Assembly (NCBI GenBank): GCA_964573775.1
Contig: CAZNKU010000013.1
Location: forward strand, 1-31,194
DNA length: 31,194 nucleotides
Source: CAZNKU01 sp964573775
Lineage (GTDB): Bacteria; Bacillota; Clostridia; Monoglobales; Firm-18
Reading direction: 5' to 3'
Under the pieces are notes generated by a model. It saw only the letters and a program-made list of their open reading frames with translations, was not told the origin of the DNA and ran no database searches. The position numbers and the translations under genes were made by a program. This document shows positions 24,363 to 31,162 of the stretch, piece after piece; position 1 is the first letter of the stretch, and each line of letters opens with the position of its first letter.

Positions 24363-24400
24363 AGTTGATAATGAATAGTTAATTTATCTTTTAAAATTGT

Positions 24401-24475
24401 AGGGGCGGGTCTCTGTACCCGCCCGCAAAAACGTGTATCTTTCGGGAGGGTGTGGAAACCCTCCCCTACGTTTTT
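24401..24475. repeat. Paired GC-rich hairpin repeat
   Basis: Two hairpins: GGGCGGGT-CTCTGT-ACCCGCCC (24403-24424) and GGGAGGG..CCCTCCC (24444-24465), the latter nested in an outer AAAAACGT/ACGTTTTT helix. The composition contrasts with the AT-rich surroundings, as for interspersed repeats in gut Firmicutes. First element of a gene-less stretch that extends to 25498. Confidence 0.65.
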
Positions 24476-24638
24476 ACCAACAACATCGTAGGTAAATGCT
24501 GCCTCCCCCCGCGGACAACAGAAATTGATAACAATGATTTTACCCTTGTTTTTGAATTTTCTGTCACCTTACAAGGCACAAAGTTGTGGTTTAGTAAAAA
24601 CCGCCGTAAAGAGAGGGATTACAGCTTGTAGAAATAAT

Positions 24639-24839
24639 TTTTGAAGAAATTGGCGTAAAATTGCGCATATCATTTCCCTCTGCTGATGCGTAATTTTAGG
24701 AGTCAGTGCGATAAGTTCGCATATGACGACGGCGACAATTTCAAGAAAATTTTTCGTACAAAGTGTTGACCGAACGTCCCGGCGGTGGGTTTTTGGGCAC
24801 TTTTGCCCACACAAAAGTGCCTCCCCCGCGGACAGCGGA
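24639..24839. repeat. Interspersed repeat, copy B
   Basis: Second copy of the element at the window start, lacking the 100-base internal segment. It ends with the hairpin GGCACTTTTG-CCCACA-CAAAAGTGCC. The minus strand reads VVICELIALTPKI-type residues in the same frame as copy A before the deletion shifts the frame. Short open frames here on both strands are best read as repeat sequence, not genes. Confidence 0.75.
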
Positions 24840-24892
24840 AAATAATATGTTTTCAATAAAATATAAATTTAATTTTTTATATGTCTCCGACG

Positions 24893-24973
24893 GGGTACTT
24901 TTGTCGCAAAAGTACCCAAAACACGGGGGTTTCGATTCCCCCGTACCCCTAAACGACAAGGGCTCTGCCCTTG
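24893..24973. repeat. Three consecutive perfect hairpins
   Basis: H1: GGGTACTTTTG-TCG-CAAAAGTACCC (11 bp). H2: ACGGGGG-TTTCGATT-CCCCCGT (7 bp). H3: CAAGGGC-TCT-GCCCTTG (7 bp). An alternative long-range pairing joins GGGGTAC (24892-24898) with GTACCCC directly after H2, giving an acceptor-plus-T-arm-like shape. H1 is a relative of the hairpin in copies A and B. Confidence 0.7.
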
Positions 24974-25039
24974 ACCCGTTCCGTGGATTACTGAATTTTG
25001 TATATTAAAGTATGTGTTATCTATCAAATCCAAAAACTG

Positions 25040-25143
25040 CAGGTCGTCGCTATATGCGAACCTATCGCATTAGCTCCTAAAATCATTGTTCAGCAGCGGA
25101 ATTTGATAACAATGATTTTTCCTTTGTTTTTGGATTTTCTGGT
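25040..25143. repeat. Partial, inverted and diverged copy C of the repeat
   Basis: 25044-25085 is a diverged inverted copy of the block at 24688-24735 (shared core ATATGCGAAC-TATCGCA-T--CTCCTAAAAT). 25100-25143 is also a direct repeat of 24520-24567 (TTGATAACAATGATTTT..TTGAATTTTCTG). The plus-strand reading ICEPIALAPKI parallels the minus-strand reading ICELIALTPKI of copies A and B. Confidence 0.6.
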
Positions 25144-25232
25144 TGTGCTTTTTCTGTGGCTCAAAGTTACTCCTCGCGGACAGCGGATAAAAACTTGTAA
25201 AAACGTGTTATAATTTGTCGATGAAAAGGGTA

Positions 25233-25261
25233 TTGAATTTTATTTTGTAATTTGGTATAAT
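25233..25261 (+). promoter_or_regulatory. Promoter of the structured RNA / 45-aa ORF
   Basis: TTGAAT, 17-base spacer, TATAAT. The expected start point, six to eight bases after the -10, falls at 25267-25269, exactly where the long inverted repeat of the RNA begins. Confidence 0.7.
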
Positions 25262-25266
25262 AACTA

Positions 25267-25409
25267 TGCTACACTTTTTAATTAATTAAAAATGAGACAT
25301 GTTAATATTTGAAACTCGAGAGGTACGCCATAAAAAAAGCGTACACTTTGTTTCGTCATACTCTTGGGTGTCTTTGCATATCTTGTTTGTATGATTAAAA
25401 AGTGTAGCA
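25267..25409 (+). ncRNA. Candidate structured RNA with 16-bp closing helix
   Basis: TGCTACACTTTTTAAT (25267-25282) is perfectly complementary to ATTAAAAAGTGTAGCA (25394-25409), enclosing 111 bases. Nested inside are AGACA (25295-25299) with TGTCT (25369-25373), GAAAC (25311-25315) with GTTTC (25350-25354), and GTACGC (25323-25328) with GCGTAC (25339-25344). The result is a long rod with internal loops whose ends coincide with the predicted 5' end. A rod with closing stem recalls 6S RNA, but I see no diagnostic 6S bubble and the size (143) is short. It could also be the leader of the downstream 45-aa gene. Confidence 0.6.
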
Positions 25410-25418
25410 ACTTTTAAG

Positions 25419-25473
25419 AAACAGAGTCCCTGCGTTTTTTTGCGTAGTCTCTGTTTCGGAGGCTACGCTTTTT
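25419..25473 (+). promoter_or_regulatory. Overlapping antiterminator-like stem and intrinsic terminator
   Basis: Terminator: GCGTAGTCTC / GAGGCTACGC (25442-25468, 10 bp with one G-U), loop TGTTTCG, then TTTTTATTTT. Competing stem: AAACAGAG (25419-25426) with CTCTGTTT (25449-25456), plus CTGCG (25430-25434) with CGTAG (25443-25447). The two cannot form together, the usual layout of an attenuator. The 45-aa ORF begins 26 bases after the T-run. Confidence 0.65.
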
Positions 25474-25498
25474 ATTTTATTACAAAGGAGTGCAAAAT

Positions 25499-25636
25499 AT
25501 GGAAGTTTTAACAGAAATGTATACGAAGCTTTTTAATGAACTTACAGATATTACTAATGAACTTGAAAGGTTAAAGGAGAGAATAAAAAACATTCAGCTT
25601 GAAACCGAAGAAATATACATAAATCAAGATATATAA
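25499..25636 (+). CDS. 45-aa coiled-coil protein, unknown
   Basis: ATG with AAAGGAG eight bases upstream. The 45 residues, starting MEVLTEMYTKLFNELTDI, form one continuous charged amphipathic helix (ITNELERLKERIKNIQLETEEI) with heptad-like leucine/isoleucine spacing, then a short tail INQDI. No membrane segment, signal or Cys. The LFNxxTDxxxxLE.. TEEIYI pattern is, from memory, shared with small acidic proteins found near Firmicute prophages and integrative elements; I cannot verify that here. It follows the structured RNA and attenuator-like stems and has its own downstream hairpin, so it is a self-contained transcription unit. Confidence 0.7.
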   Translation: MEVLTEMYTKLFNELTDITNELERLKERIKNIQLETEEIYINQDI

Positions 25637-25641
25637 TGTTA

Positions 25642-25667
25642 AAAGCGGTAGATTTTTCTACCGCTTT
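25642..25667 (+). terminator. Hairpin after the 45-aa ORF
   Basis: Perfect 10-bp stem AAAGCGGTAG / CTACCGCTTT with loop ATTTTT. The T-tract after it is short (the stem's TTT then CATACTT), so termination may be partial. Confidence 0.65.
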
Positions 25668-25680
25668 CATACTTATTCAA

Positions 25681-25735
25681 AGAAATGCAAAGCATTTCTT
25701 CCTTAATTGTTCATTATTAATTATTAATTATTTAT
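25681..25735. repeat. Small hairpin plus AT-rich intergenic repeat
   Basis: GAAATGC-AAA-GCATTTC followed by tandem ATTATTAATTATTAATT. Related to 528-560 and to the hairpin in 9626-9731. Read on the minus strand the hairpin is followed by TTTG and may help terminate yvcK transcription. Confidence 0.55.
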
Positions 25736-25762
25736 TCACTAACGTTTTTTAGACTTTGGCTT

Positions 25763-26737
25763 TTACATATCAAGGCATTCTTCAAAAATTGTTTTCGCAA
25801 GCTCGTTGTAATTGTGTCTGATATATTTATTGTTTTTAACGGAAACAAGGTCTTTTTTAATAAGCCTTATTCCGCTTTTTTTAAATCTTTTGTCATCTAT
25901 AATTACCCTTGATGAATTTTCATGATTATAGCTTTTTTTCATTCGCTCGGGCAATTCCTGAGTATTTGCAACACATATATCTATAAGTCCTTCGCAGGAA
26001 TGTTTGTAAATTGCATCCACATGGTCAAAGGCTGTCATATTATCGCTTTCGCCCGGCTGTGACATTATGTTGCAAACATACACAACCTTGGCAGATGCCT
26101 TTTTAATAGCCTTATACACACCCTTTACAAGAAGGTTTGGTATAACGCTGGTGTATATGCTTCCGGGACCTAAAATTATAAGGTCAGCATCTGCAATAGC
26201 CGCCTTTGCCTCAGGTAAAATTTTGGCATTTTTAGGTACAAGCTCTATGCACTCAATCCTTTTATCCCCAAGCTTTAACCCATTTGAAATATTGTGTTCA
26301 CCCTTTATAACACTTCCGTCATAAAGACGTGCATTAATGTGAATATCATCTAAAGTAACAGGCAACACTGTACCCTTTACACTTAAAATTTCGCTTACAT
26401 TTTTAACTGCTTCAACATAACTGCCGCAAACTCCGTTCATTGCCGCAAGAAACAGATTGCCAAAGCTCTGCCCCGAAAGTGAACCCTCGGAAAATCTGTA
26501 GTTTAAAAGCTTTTCCATCAAAGGCTCGGTTTCCGCAAGAGCAAGTATGCAGTTTCGGATATCACCGGGTGGAAGTATGCCCATTTCGTCACGCAAAATG
26601 CCGCTTCCTCCTCCGTCGTCTGCAACAGTTACAATTGCTGTAATGTTTTCAGTATATTTTTTAAGACCACGTAGCATAGTTGAAAGCCCCGTGCCTCCAC
26701 CCACAACTACAATCTTTATATCACTGTATTTTTTCAT
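25763..26737 (-). CDS. yvcK: YvcK (gluconeogenesis factor / UPF0052)
   Basis: 324 residues, CofD/YvcK family. VVVGGGTGLSTMLRGLK at the N-terminus, TVADDGGGSGILRDEMGILPPGDIRNC, LILGPGSIYTSVIPNLLVKGV and CNIMSQPGESDNMTAFDHV are diagnostic. In Bacillus YvcK binds UDP-sugars and is needed for growth on gluconeogenic carbon and proper cell shape, linking carbon status to peptidoglycan synthesis. GGGGAGAG precedes the ATG. It follows rapZ as usual, but whiA, normally next, is absent; repeat-rich DNA begins immediately downstream. Confidence 0.95.
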   Translation of the reverse strand: MKKYSDIKIVVVGGGTGLSTMLRGLKKYTENITAIVTVADDGGGSGILRDEMGILPPGDIRNCILALAETEPLMEKLLNYRFSEGSLSGQSFGNLFLAAMNGVCGSYVEAVKNVSEILSVKGTVLPVTLDDIHINARLYDGSVIKGEHNISNGLKLGDKRIECIELVPKNAKILPEAKAAIADADLIILGPGSIYTSVIPNLLVKGVYKAIKKASAKVVYVCNIMSQPGESDNMTAFDHVDAIYKHSCEGLIDICVANTQELPERMKKSYNHENSSRVIIDDKRFKKSGIRLIKKDLVSVKNNKYIRHNYNELAKTIFEECLDM

Positions 26738-26766
26738 GGAATTCTCTCCCCTAAAAAATTATCCGA

Positions 26767-27621
26767 TTATTCTCTCTTGTAGTCACGGTGTATGGCCTCG
26801 ACATAATTACCGTTGTTCTTAAGGTGGTTTTTAAGTGCCTCTGTAAGGGTAACGGAACGATGCTTACCGCCTGTACAACCAATAGCTATAACAAGGTGTT
26901 TTTTACCCTCTTCAACAAACTGCGGTAACAAAAAGTCCACCATATCACACATCATTTTCAAAAACTTTTTACTTTGCTCATACTTCATTACATATTCAGA
27001 AACACAGTCTTCAAGACCTGTGTGACCTTTAAGCTCTTCAACATAATAAGGATTTGGCAAAAATCTTGCATCAAAAACCATATCCGCATCCAAGGGCAAG
27101 CCATATTTAAAGCCGAAGGAAAGTACGTTTATGGTAATTGCCGCACGGTCATCACCTTCAAAAATTGCAGAAAGTTCTGCACGGCTTTGCTTTTGAGTGT
27201 AGTTTGTGGTATTTATAATGTTATCCGCATGCTTGTAAATATCTTCAAGTAATCTGCGCTCTAAAGCAATTGCATCTGCAAGTCTGCCTTTAATTGAAAG
27301 AGGATGTTTACGTCTTGTTTCCTTGTATCTCTTTATCAGTGCATGGTCATCTGCATTCATAAACAGAATTTCATAGGTATAGCCGTTCTTTTTCATTTCA
27401 TCCAATGCATCAAAAAGCTGGCTGAACATATCACCGCTTCGTATGTCACACACTACCGCGATTTTATCCAGCTTGCCCTGCGAATTATTGCAAAGCTCTG
27501 CAAATTTTGGTATAAGTACAGGAGGCATATTATCTATACAGTAATAGCCAAAATCCTCCAGACATCTTAGTGCATGGGTTTTACCCGCACCTGACAAACC
27601 TGTTATAATTACAAAACGCAT
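26767..27621 (-). CDS. rapZ: RNase adapter RapZ / YvcJ nucleotide-binding protein
   Basis: 284 residues. Walker A GLSGAGKTHALRCLEDFG at the N-terminus, YYCIDNMPP, VCDIRSGDMF, FMNADDHALIKRYKETRRKHPL, FGFKYGLPLDADMVFDARFLPNPYY and the C-terminal IGCTGGKHRSVTLTEAL. RapZ in Escherichia coli steers RNase E to a small RNA controlling GlmS; Bacillus YvcJ hydrolyses GTP and affects competence. An ATG three codons earlier overlaps the murB stop (ATGA) but sits one base from GGAGG; the chosen ATG is ten bases away. Part of the murB-rapZ-yvcK unit. Confidence 0.94.
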   Translation of the reverse strand: MRFVIITGLSGAGKTHALRCLEDFGYYCIDNMPPVLIPKFAELCNNSQGKLDKIAVVCDIRSGDMFSQLFDALDEMKKNGYTYEILFMNADDHALIKRYKETRRKHPLSIKGRLADAIALERRLLEDIYKHADNIINTTNYTQKQSRAELSAIFEGDDRAAITINVLSFGFKYGLPLDADMVFDARFLPNPYYVEELKGHTGLEDCVSEYVMKYEQSKKFLKMMCDMVDFLLPQFVEEGKKHLVIAIGCTGGKHRSVTLTEALKNHLKNNGNYVEAIHRDYKRE

Positions 27622-27626
27622 TTTTA

Positions 27627-28529
27627 TCATTCCTCCCCTACTATCTTAACCTCAGGCTCAAGTTCTACTCCAAACCGCATATAAACCTCACTTTTTATAT
27701 GTTCCATAAGGTTTAAAATATCTGTTGCTGTGGCATTGTCGTAATTTATTACAAAGCCTGCATGCTTTTCGGAAACCATTGCCCCTCCTACACGGCAGCC
27801 CTTAAGTCCTGCATCCTCCACGAGCTTACCTGCAAAATAACCCTCAGGTCTTTTAAAGGTACTGCCTGCACTTGGGTATTCAAGTGGTTGCTTGTCTTTT
27901 CTGCGCTTGGCAAGTTCTACCATCTGAGCCTTTATTTCTTCCTTATTTTTTTGTTCCAGGTGTAGCTCTGTTTTTAAAACCAGATGCTTTTTGTCAGAAA
28001 ATATGCTGTGTCTGTAGGAAAATTCGTGGTCCGCTACCTCGAAAACATTTCCGTCCTCATCCACACAGATACTTTTAACAACTATATCCTTCATTTCACC
28101 GCCGTAGGCACCTGCATTCATTGCTACTGCACCGCCTATTGAACCTGGTATGCCTGCCGCAAATTCCATTCCGCCAAGACCGTGTTCCAAAGCCACATTT
28201 GCAACTTTGGAAAGCAACGCCCCGCTCTCGGCAATAATATTGTTGCCTTCTACGGTAATTTGTGAATATTTACTGCCAAATTCCACCACTACGCCATCGT
28301 AACCCTTGTCGGTAAACAAAAGGTTAGAGCCGTTACCCATAAACATATGCTTTGTTCCCTTAAGTGCCTTTACAAGAGCAATAATCTGCTCTTCACTTTC
28401 AGGTGTAACATAAAATGCCGCATTACCTCCTGCACGGAAGGTTGTGTGCTTGCTCATAGGCTCGTTTTCAAAAATCAGATTTTCAGTTAAAACGCTTTTC
28501 AAAATATCTCTTACGGATGAATTATCCAA
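27627..28529 (-). CDS. murB: UDP-N-acetylenolpyruvoylglucosamine reductase MurB
   Basis: 300 residues from a TTG that follows AGAGGAG by eight bases; this matches the usual MurB length, while earlier codons in frame run into the upstream remnant. FAD-binding PMSKHTTFRAGG, GNGSNLLFTDKGYDG and AGIPGSIGGAVAMNAGAYGGE; catalytic-region SYRHSIF and PSAGSTFKRPEGYFAGKLVEDAG with the active-site Ser. It reduces enolpyruvyl-UDP-GlcNAc to UDP-MurNAc for peptidoglycan. The short YRxS-type subgroup is typical of Firmicutes. Confidence 0.96.
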   Translation of the reverse strand: MDNSSVRDILKSVLTENLIFENEPMSKHTTFRAGGNAAFYVTPESEEQIIALVKALKGTKHMFMGNGSNLLFTDKGYDGVVVEFGSKYSQITVEGNNIIAESGALLSKVANVALEHGLGGMEFAAGIPGSIGGAVAMNAGAYGGEMKDIVVKSICVDEDGNVFEVADHEFSYRHSIFSDKKHLVLKTELHLEQKNKEEIKAQMVELAKRRKDKQPLEYPSAGSTFKRPEGYFAGKLVEDAGLKGCRVGGAMVSEKHAGFVINYDNATATDILNLMEHIKSEVYMRFGVELEPEVKIVGEE

Positions 28530-28554
28530 ATGAGATTCTCCTCTCAATTTTAAG

Positions 28555-28671
28555 TTAAATTCCAAGTGCCGCTGCACCGATAATACCTGTTTCGGAGTTG
28601 TGGCATCCGTGGATACCTGTACCTATGGACTGAATATCCTTTTCTGTAAGATTATTCTCCTCGTAACATAT
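28555..28671 (-). pseudogene. Gene remnant, possibly tail of a ROK glucokinase
   Basis: Between the PHP gene and murB, one frame encodes about 31 residues with neighbour-like codon use, ending in a normal TAA: LTEKDIQSIGTGI then HGCHNSETGIIGAAALGI. It has no start codon; an in-frame TAG lies just upstream, and its first codons overlap the end of the PHP gene. ROK kinases end in a similar GNDAGIIGAAxL motif, and a ROK glucokinase gene commonly lies in hprK-murB-rapZ clusters of Clostridia. A decayed glucokinase in its ancestral slot is the best reading, but the match is short. Confidence 0.5.
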
Positions 28672-29392
28672 CTATAACTTTCCTTTTCGTTATATAACTC
28701 AAAAATTTATCAAGACTTGTGTTCACAACAAGCTCTTCATCAAAGCCGATTTCCTCAAGCATTGCCACTGCCCTGTCAAACTTACCCACATGGGTGCAAA
28801 AATGTGCATCGCTATTAACAACTATCATTGTACCGTGCTTTTTGCAGGCAAGCATCAGCTTTCTTGAATTTTCCACAAAGGACGGAGTTTTTTTGCCAAA
28901 GCAGTTTTCATTAAGCTCTATAAGCTTTCCGTTTTCCTTTGCCGCCTTTGCAATTTGGTCATATTCCTCGTCTGTAAGGCTAAAGCTTGTACGTGCAATG
29001 TGACCTAAAATGTCTATATAAGGATTTTTCATTGCATTAAGCAAAGTTTCGGCATAGTTTGTTTCATCACATACAAAAGCACCACCGTGTCTTGAAGCTA
29101 TTACAATATCCACAAGTTTAAGTAGTTTTTCAGCCATATCCAGTGTTCCGTCAACATCCATAAAGGAACATTCAACACCTGTAAAAACCACCAATCCGTT
29201 AACATTCCTCGGAATATGATTTAAATTACAAAAATGCCACTCGTGTGAAAAGTCGTTTGCATTTGGTCCATGATTTGTCATGGCTATTGCCTCCATACCC
29301 CTCTCCTTGGCAAAGGTTATGTTTTCCATAAGAGTGCTGTATGCGTGGGGACTGAAGGAGGTATGTGTGTGTAAATCAAGTTTTATTTCCAT
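28652..29392 (-). CDS. PHP-domain phosphoesterase (YcdX-like)
   Basis: 246 residues. Metal ligands of the PHP domain: DLHTHTSFSPHAYST (Asp6, His8, His10), TNHGPN, FTGVECSFMDVDGTLD, ASRHGG, DILGHIART and VVNSDAHFCTHVG. The arrangement matches the YcdX-type trinuclear zinc phosphatases, not the DNA polymerase PHP domain. The natural substrate is unknown. It starts four bases after hprK and belongs to the same transcript. Confidence 0.9.
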   Translation of the reverse strand: MEIKLDLHTHTSFSPHAYSTLMENITFAKERGMEAIAMTNHGPNANDFSHEWHFCNLNHIPRNVNGLVVFTGVECSFMDVDGTLDMAEKLLKLVDIVIASRHGGAFVCDETNYAETLLNAMKNPYIDILGHIARTSFSLTDEEYDQIAKAAKENGKLIELNENCFGKKTPSFVENSRKLMLACKKHGTMIVVNSDAHFCTHVGKFDRAVAMLEEIGFDEELVVNTSLDKFLSYITKRKVIDMLRGE

Positions 29393-29396
29393 TTTC

Positions 29397-30329
29397 TTAC
29401 CCTTCCATACCTGACATCAGGCGTTTGTTAAGTTCTTCCGCCGCATTGTAGCCGTTACGCTTCTGGCGGTTGTTCATAGCCGCAATTTCTACAATAACCG
29501 CAAGGTTACGACCTGGCTTAACCGGTATTAAAAGTGACGGTATCTGAATACCTAAAATTTCGGTATATTCGTCCTCTAAGCCAAGACGGTCATAATGCTT
29601 GCCGTCTACCCATGCTTCAAGGTTTATTATCATATCAATTTTTTCTGTATTTTTAACAGCACCTATACCGAATATTTCCTTAACGTCTATAATACCGATA
29701 CCTCGAAGCTCAATAAAATGACGTATAATTTCAGGTGATGAGCCAACAAGTGAAATATCGGAAACCTTTTTAATTTCAACAGCATCGTCCGCAACAAGTC
29801 TGTGACCACGTTTTACAAGCTCAATAGCCGCCTCACTTTTACCTACTCCGCTTTCACCAAGTATCAAAATACCTTCACCGTAAACTTCTACAAGCACGCC
29901 GTGACGTGTAATACGTGGTGCAAGCTCTTTGTTAAGCCACGCTATAACCGCACTCATAAAGCGTGATGTATGATACTGCGTGCGAAGTATGGGCACACCG
30001 TATTTTTCCGCAAGCTCGACCATACCGTCCAAAAGCTCCAGACCTCTTGTAATAATAAGGGCAGGAATTTTTTTGGAAAAAAGCATTTCAAGCTGTTTTA
30101 GCCTTTCCTCTTGTGAAATTCTGGTAAGATAAGTGTATTCAACCATACCCAATATCTGAATACGTTCATTGTCAAAATAGTCGTAAAAACCCGTAAGCTG
30201 TAAGCTTGGACGGTTAACATCAGGTGTGGCTATTTCAATATTTTCACCTTCAGGAGTTAAAAATAATTTTTCCAGTTTAAAATCATCAATAAGCTGAGAT
30301 AATTTTACCGTAAACTTAACTTCTTCCAT
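29397..30329 (-). CDS. hprK: HPr kinase/phosphorylase
   Basis: 310 residues. P-loop GESGVGKS (158-165), catalytic His143 in RHGVLVEVYGEGILILG, DDAVEI (181-186), LRGIGIIDVKEIFGIGAV (signature) and the C-terminal PVKPGRNLAVIVEIAAMNNRQKRNGYNAA. It phosphorylates Ser46 of HPr at high fructose-1,6-bisphosphate and dephosphorylates it under Pi, the hub of Firmicute carbon catabolite control. TAGGAGG precedes the ATG, and a good promoter lies upstream. First gene of the cluster that continues to yvcK. Confidence 0.97.
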   Translation of the reverse strand: MEEVKFTVKLSQLIDDFKLEKLFLTPEGENIEIATPDVNRPSLQLTGFYDYFDNERIQILGMVEYTYLTRISQEERLKQLEMLFSKKIPALIITRGLELLDGMVELAEKYGVPILRTQYHTSRFMSAVIAWLNKELAPRITRHGVLVEVYGEGILILGESGVGKSEAAIELVKRGHRLVADDAVEIKKVSDISLVGSSPEIIRHFIELRGIGIIDVKEIFGIGAVKNTEKIDMIINLEAWVDGKHYDRLGLEDEYTEILGIQIPSLLIPVKPGRNLAVIVEIAAMNNRQKRNGYNAAEELNKRLMSGMEG

Positions 30330-30359
30330 ATTAAACCTCCTAAATTACATATATATTTT

Positions 30360-30388
30360 ATTATACTAAAAAACAGCCAATATGTAAA
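30360..30388 (-). promoter_or_regulatory. hprK promoter
   Basis: Minus-strand TTTACA, 17-base spacer, TATAAT, about 30 bases before the hprK ATG. Probably drives the whole hprK-yvcK unit. Confidence 0.7.
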
Positions 30389-30442
30389 GAAATAAATCAA
30401 AAACTTTTACAGCTTTTTTTACCAAAAAGACCGGGTTTTTTA

Positions 30443-30470
30443 TTGACAAATATTAAAAAAGTGGTATAAT
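30443..30470 (+). promoter_or_regulatory. Promoter ahead of the tRNA-Pro fragment
   Basis: TTGACA, 16-base spacer, TATAAT, 30 bases before the truncated tRNA. Read-through would also transcribe the intact tRNA. Confidence 0.7.
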
Positions 30471-30500
30471 ATCAGGGTACAGTTTTAAAACACAATATTT

Positions 30501-30540
30501 CGGGGTGTGGCTCAGCTTGGTAGAGCGCTGCGTTCGGGAC
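30501..30540 (+). pseudogene. 5' half of a tRNA-Pro(CGG), truncated
   Basis: CGGGGTGTGGCTCAGCTTGG followed by TAGAGCGCTGCGTTCGGGAC is a normal tRNA-Pro 5' half: acceptor strand, D-arm and anticodon arm 5' side with anticodon CGG. After GTTCGGGAC the sequence diverges and the anticodon 3' strand, T-arm and acceptor 3' strand are missing. The break lies in the ten-base block CGTTCGGGAC shared with the intact tRNA downstream. Confidence 0.85.
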
Positions 30541-30701
30541 ACGATACTAACCAATTCGCAAGTATCAGCCGAACTCCCACAAACCTCTCAACACCGCCAC
30601 TTTACGGCGACTTAAAAAACAAAATACATGTGGTCAAATAAGTTTTGACCACATGTTATCCCACAGACACGGGAGATATAAAAAAATCACATATTTCATA
30701 T
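30541..30701. other. Insert between tRNA-Pro fragment and intact tRNA-Pro
   Basis: 161 bases with no gene. It contains a perfect 13-bp inverted repeat ACATGTGGTCAAA / TTTGACCACATGT (30626-30656) and small dyads GATACT/AGTATC and CGCC/GGCG. The motif TTTGACCACATGT recurs at 30847-30859 on the other side of the intact tRNA. Possibly a scar of an excised or decayed integrative element. Confidence 0.5.
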
Positions 30702-30778
<77 letters not shown>

Positions 30779-30782
30779 CCTT

Positions 30783-30816
30783 AAACCTCAGTAACCAAGC
30801 GGTTTCTGAGGTTTTT
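30783..30816 (+). terminator. Terminator after tRNA-Pro
   Basis: AAACCTCAG / CTGAGGTTT (9 bp) with a 14-base loop, followed by TTTGCTTT. It lies five bases after the tRNA CCA. Confidence 0.75.
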
Positions 30817-31100
30817 GCTTTGCCTAAAAAAGTGTAAAAAAACGAGTTTGACCACATGTTTTTATCTTCAACTGTGGGACAAAATCCTTTCTTTGTTTCC
30901 ACCGTGTCATATTTTGATATGCCGAAACAATTTGCGATTTTGAGGTAAAACACTTAAAAAAATATTGCGATTCTGTGTCTGCTTTTCTTGACTGGCACAA
31001 ACATTAAAGATGAAATTGCTTTTTTTGTGATATGAGATCTTACGATCTTTTCTTTGATTACGTCATATCATATTTTAATGTGACATATTTCTTGAAAGCA
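30817..31100. other. Gene-less stretch downstream of tRNA-Pro
   Basis: No convincing gene. It holds the third TTTGACCACATGT copy (30847-30859), and an inverted repeat TGATATGA / TCATATCA (31028-31035, 31063-31070). The minus-strand frame from 30953 into the tRNA (KNMWSNSFF before the tRNA antisense) might be the eroded C-terminus of a tRNA-integrating recombinase, but this is speculative. Confidence 0.4.
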
Positions 31101-31129
31101 TTGACATTTTGAGTATCATAGTATATAAT
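31101..31129 (+). promoter_or_regulatory. Perfect consensus promoter
   Basis: TTGACA, exactly 17 bases, TATAAT. It is the strongest promoter in the window and points to the gene starting at 31163. Confidence 0.8.
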
Positions 31130-31162
31130 ATAATTGTTATCAAATGATAGGTGGTGTTCTTT

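Noticed and set aside
24763..25213. Two plus-strand frames (81 and 71 residues) in the repeat region
   Set aside because: They are translations of copy B, the hairpin array and copy C; no ribosome-binding sites and composition not like proteins.
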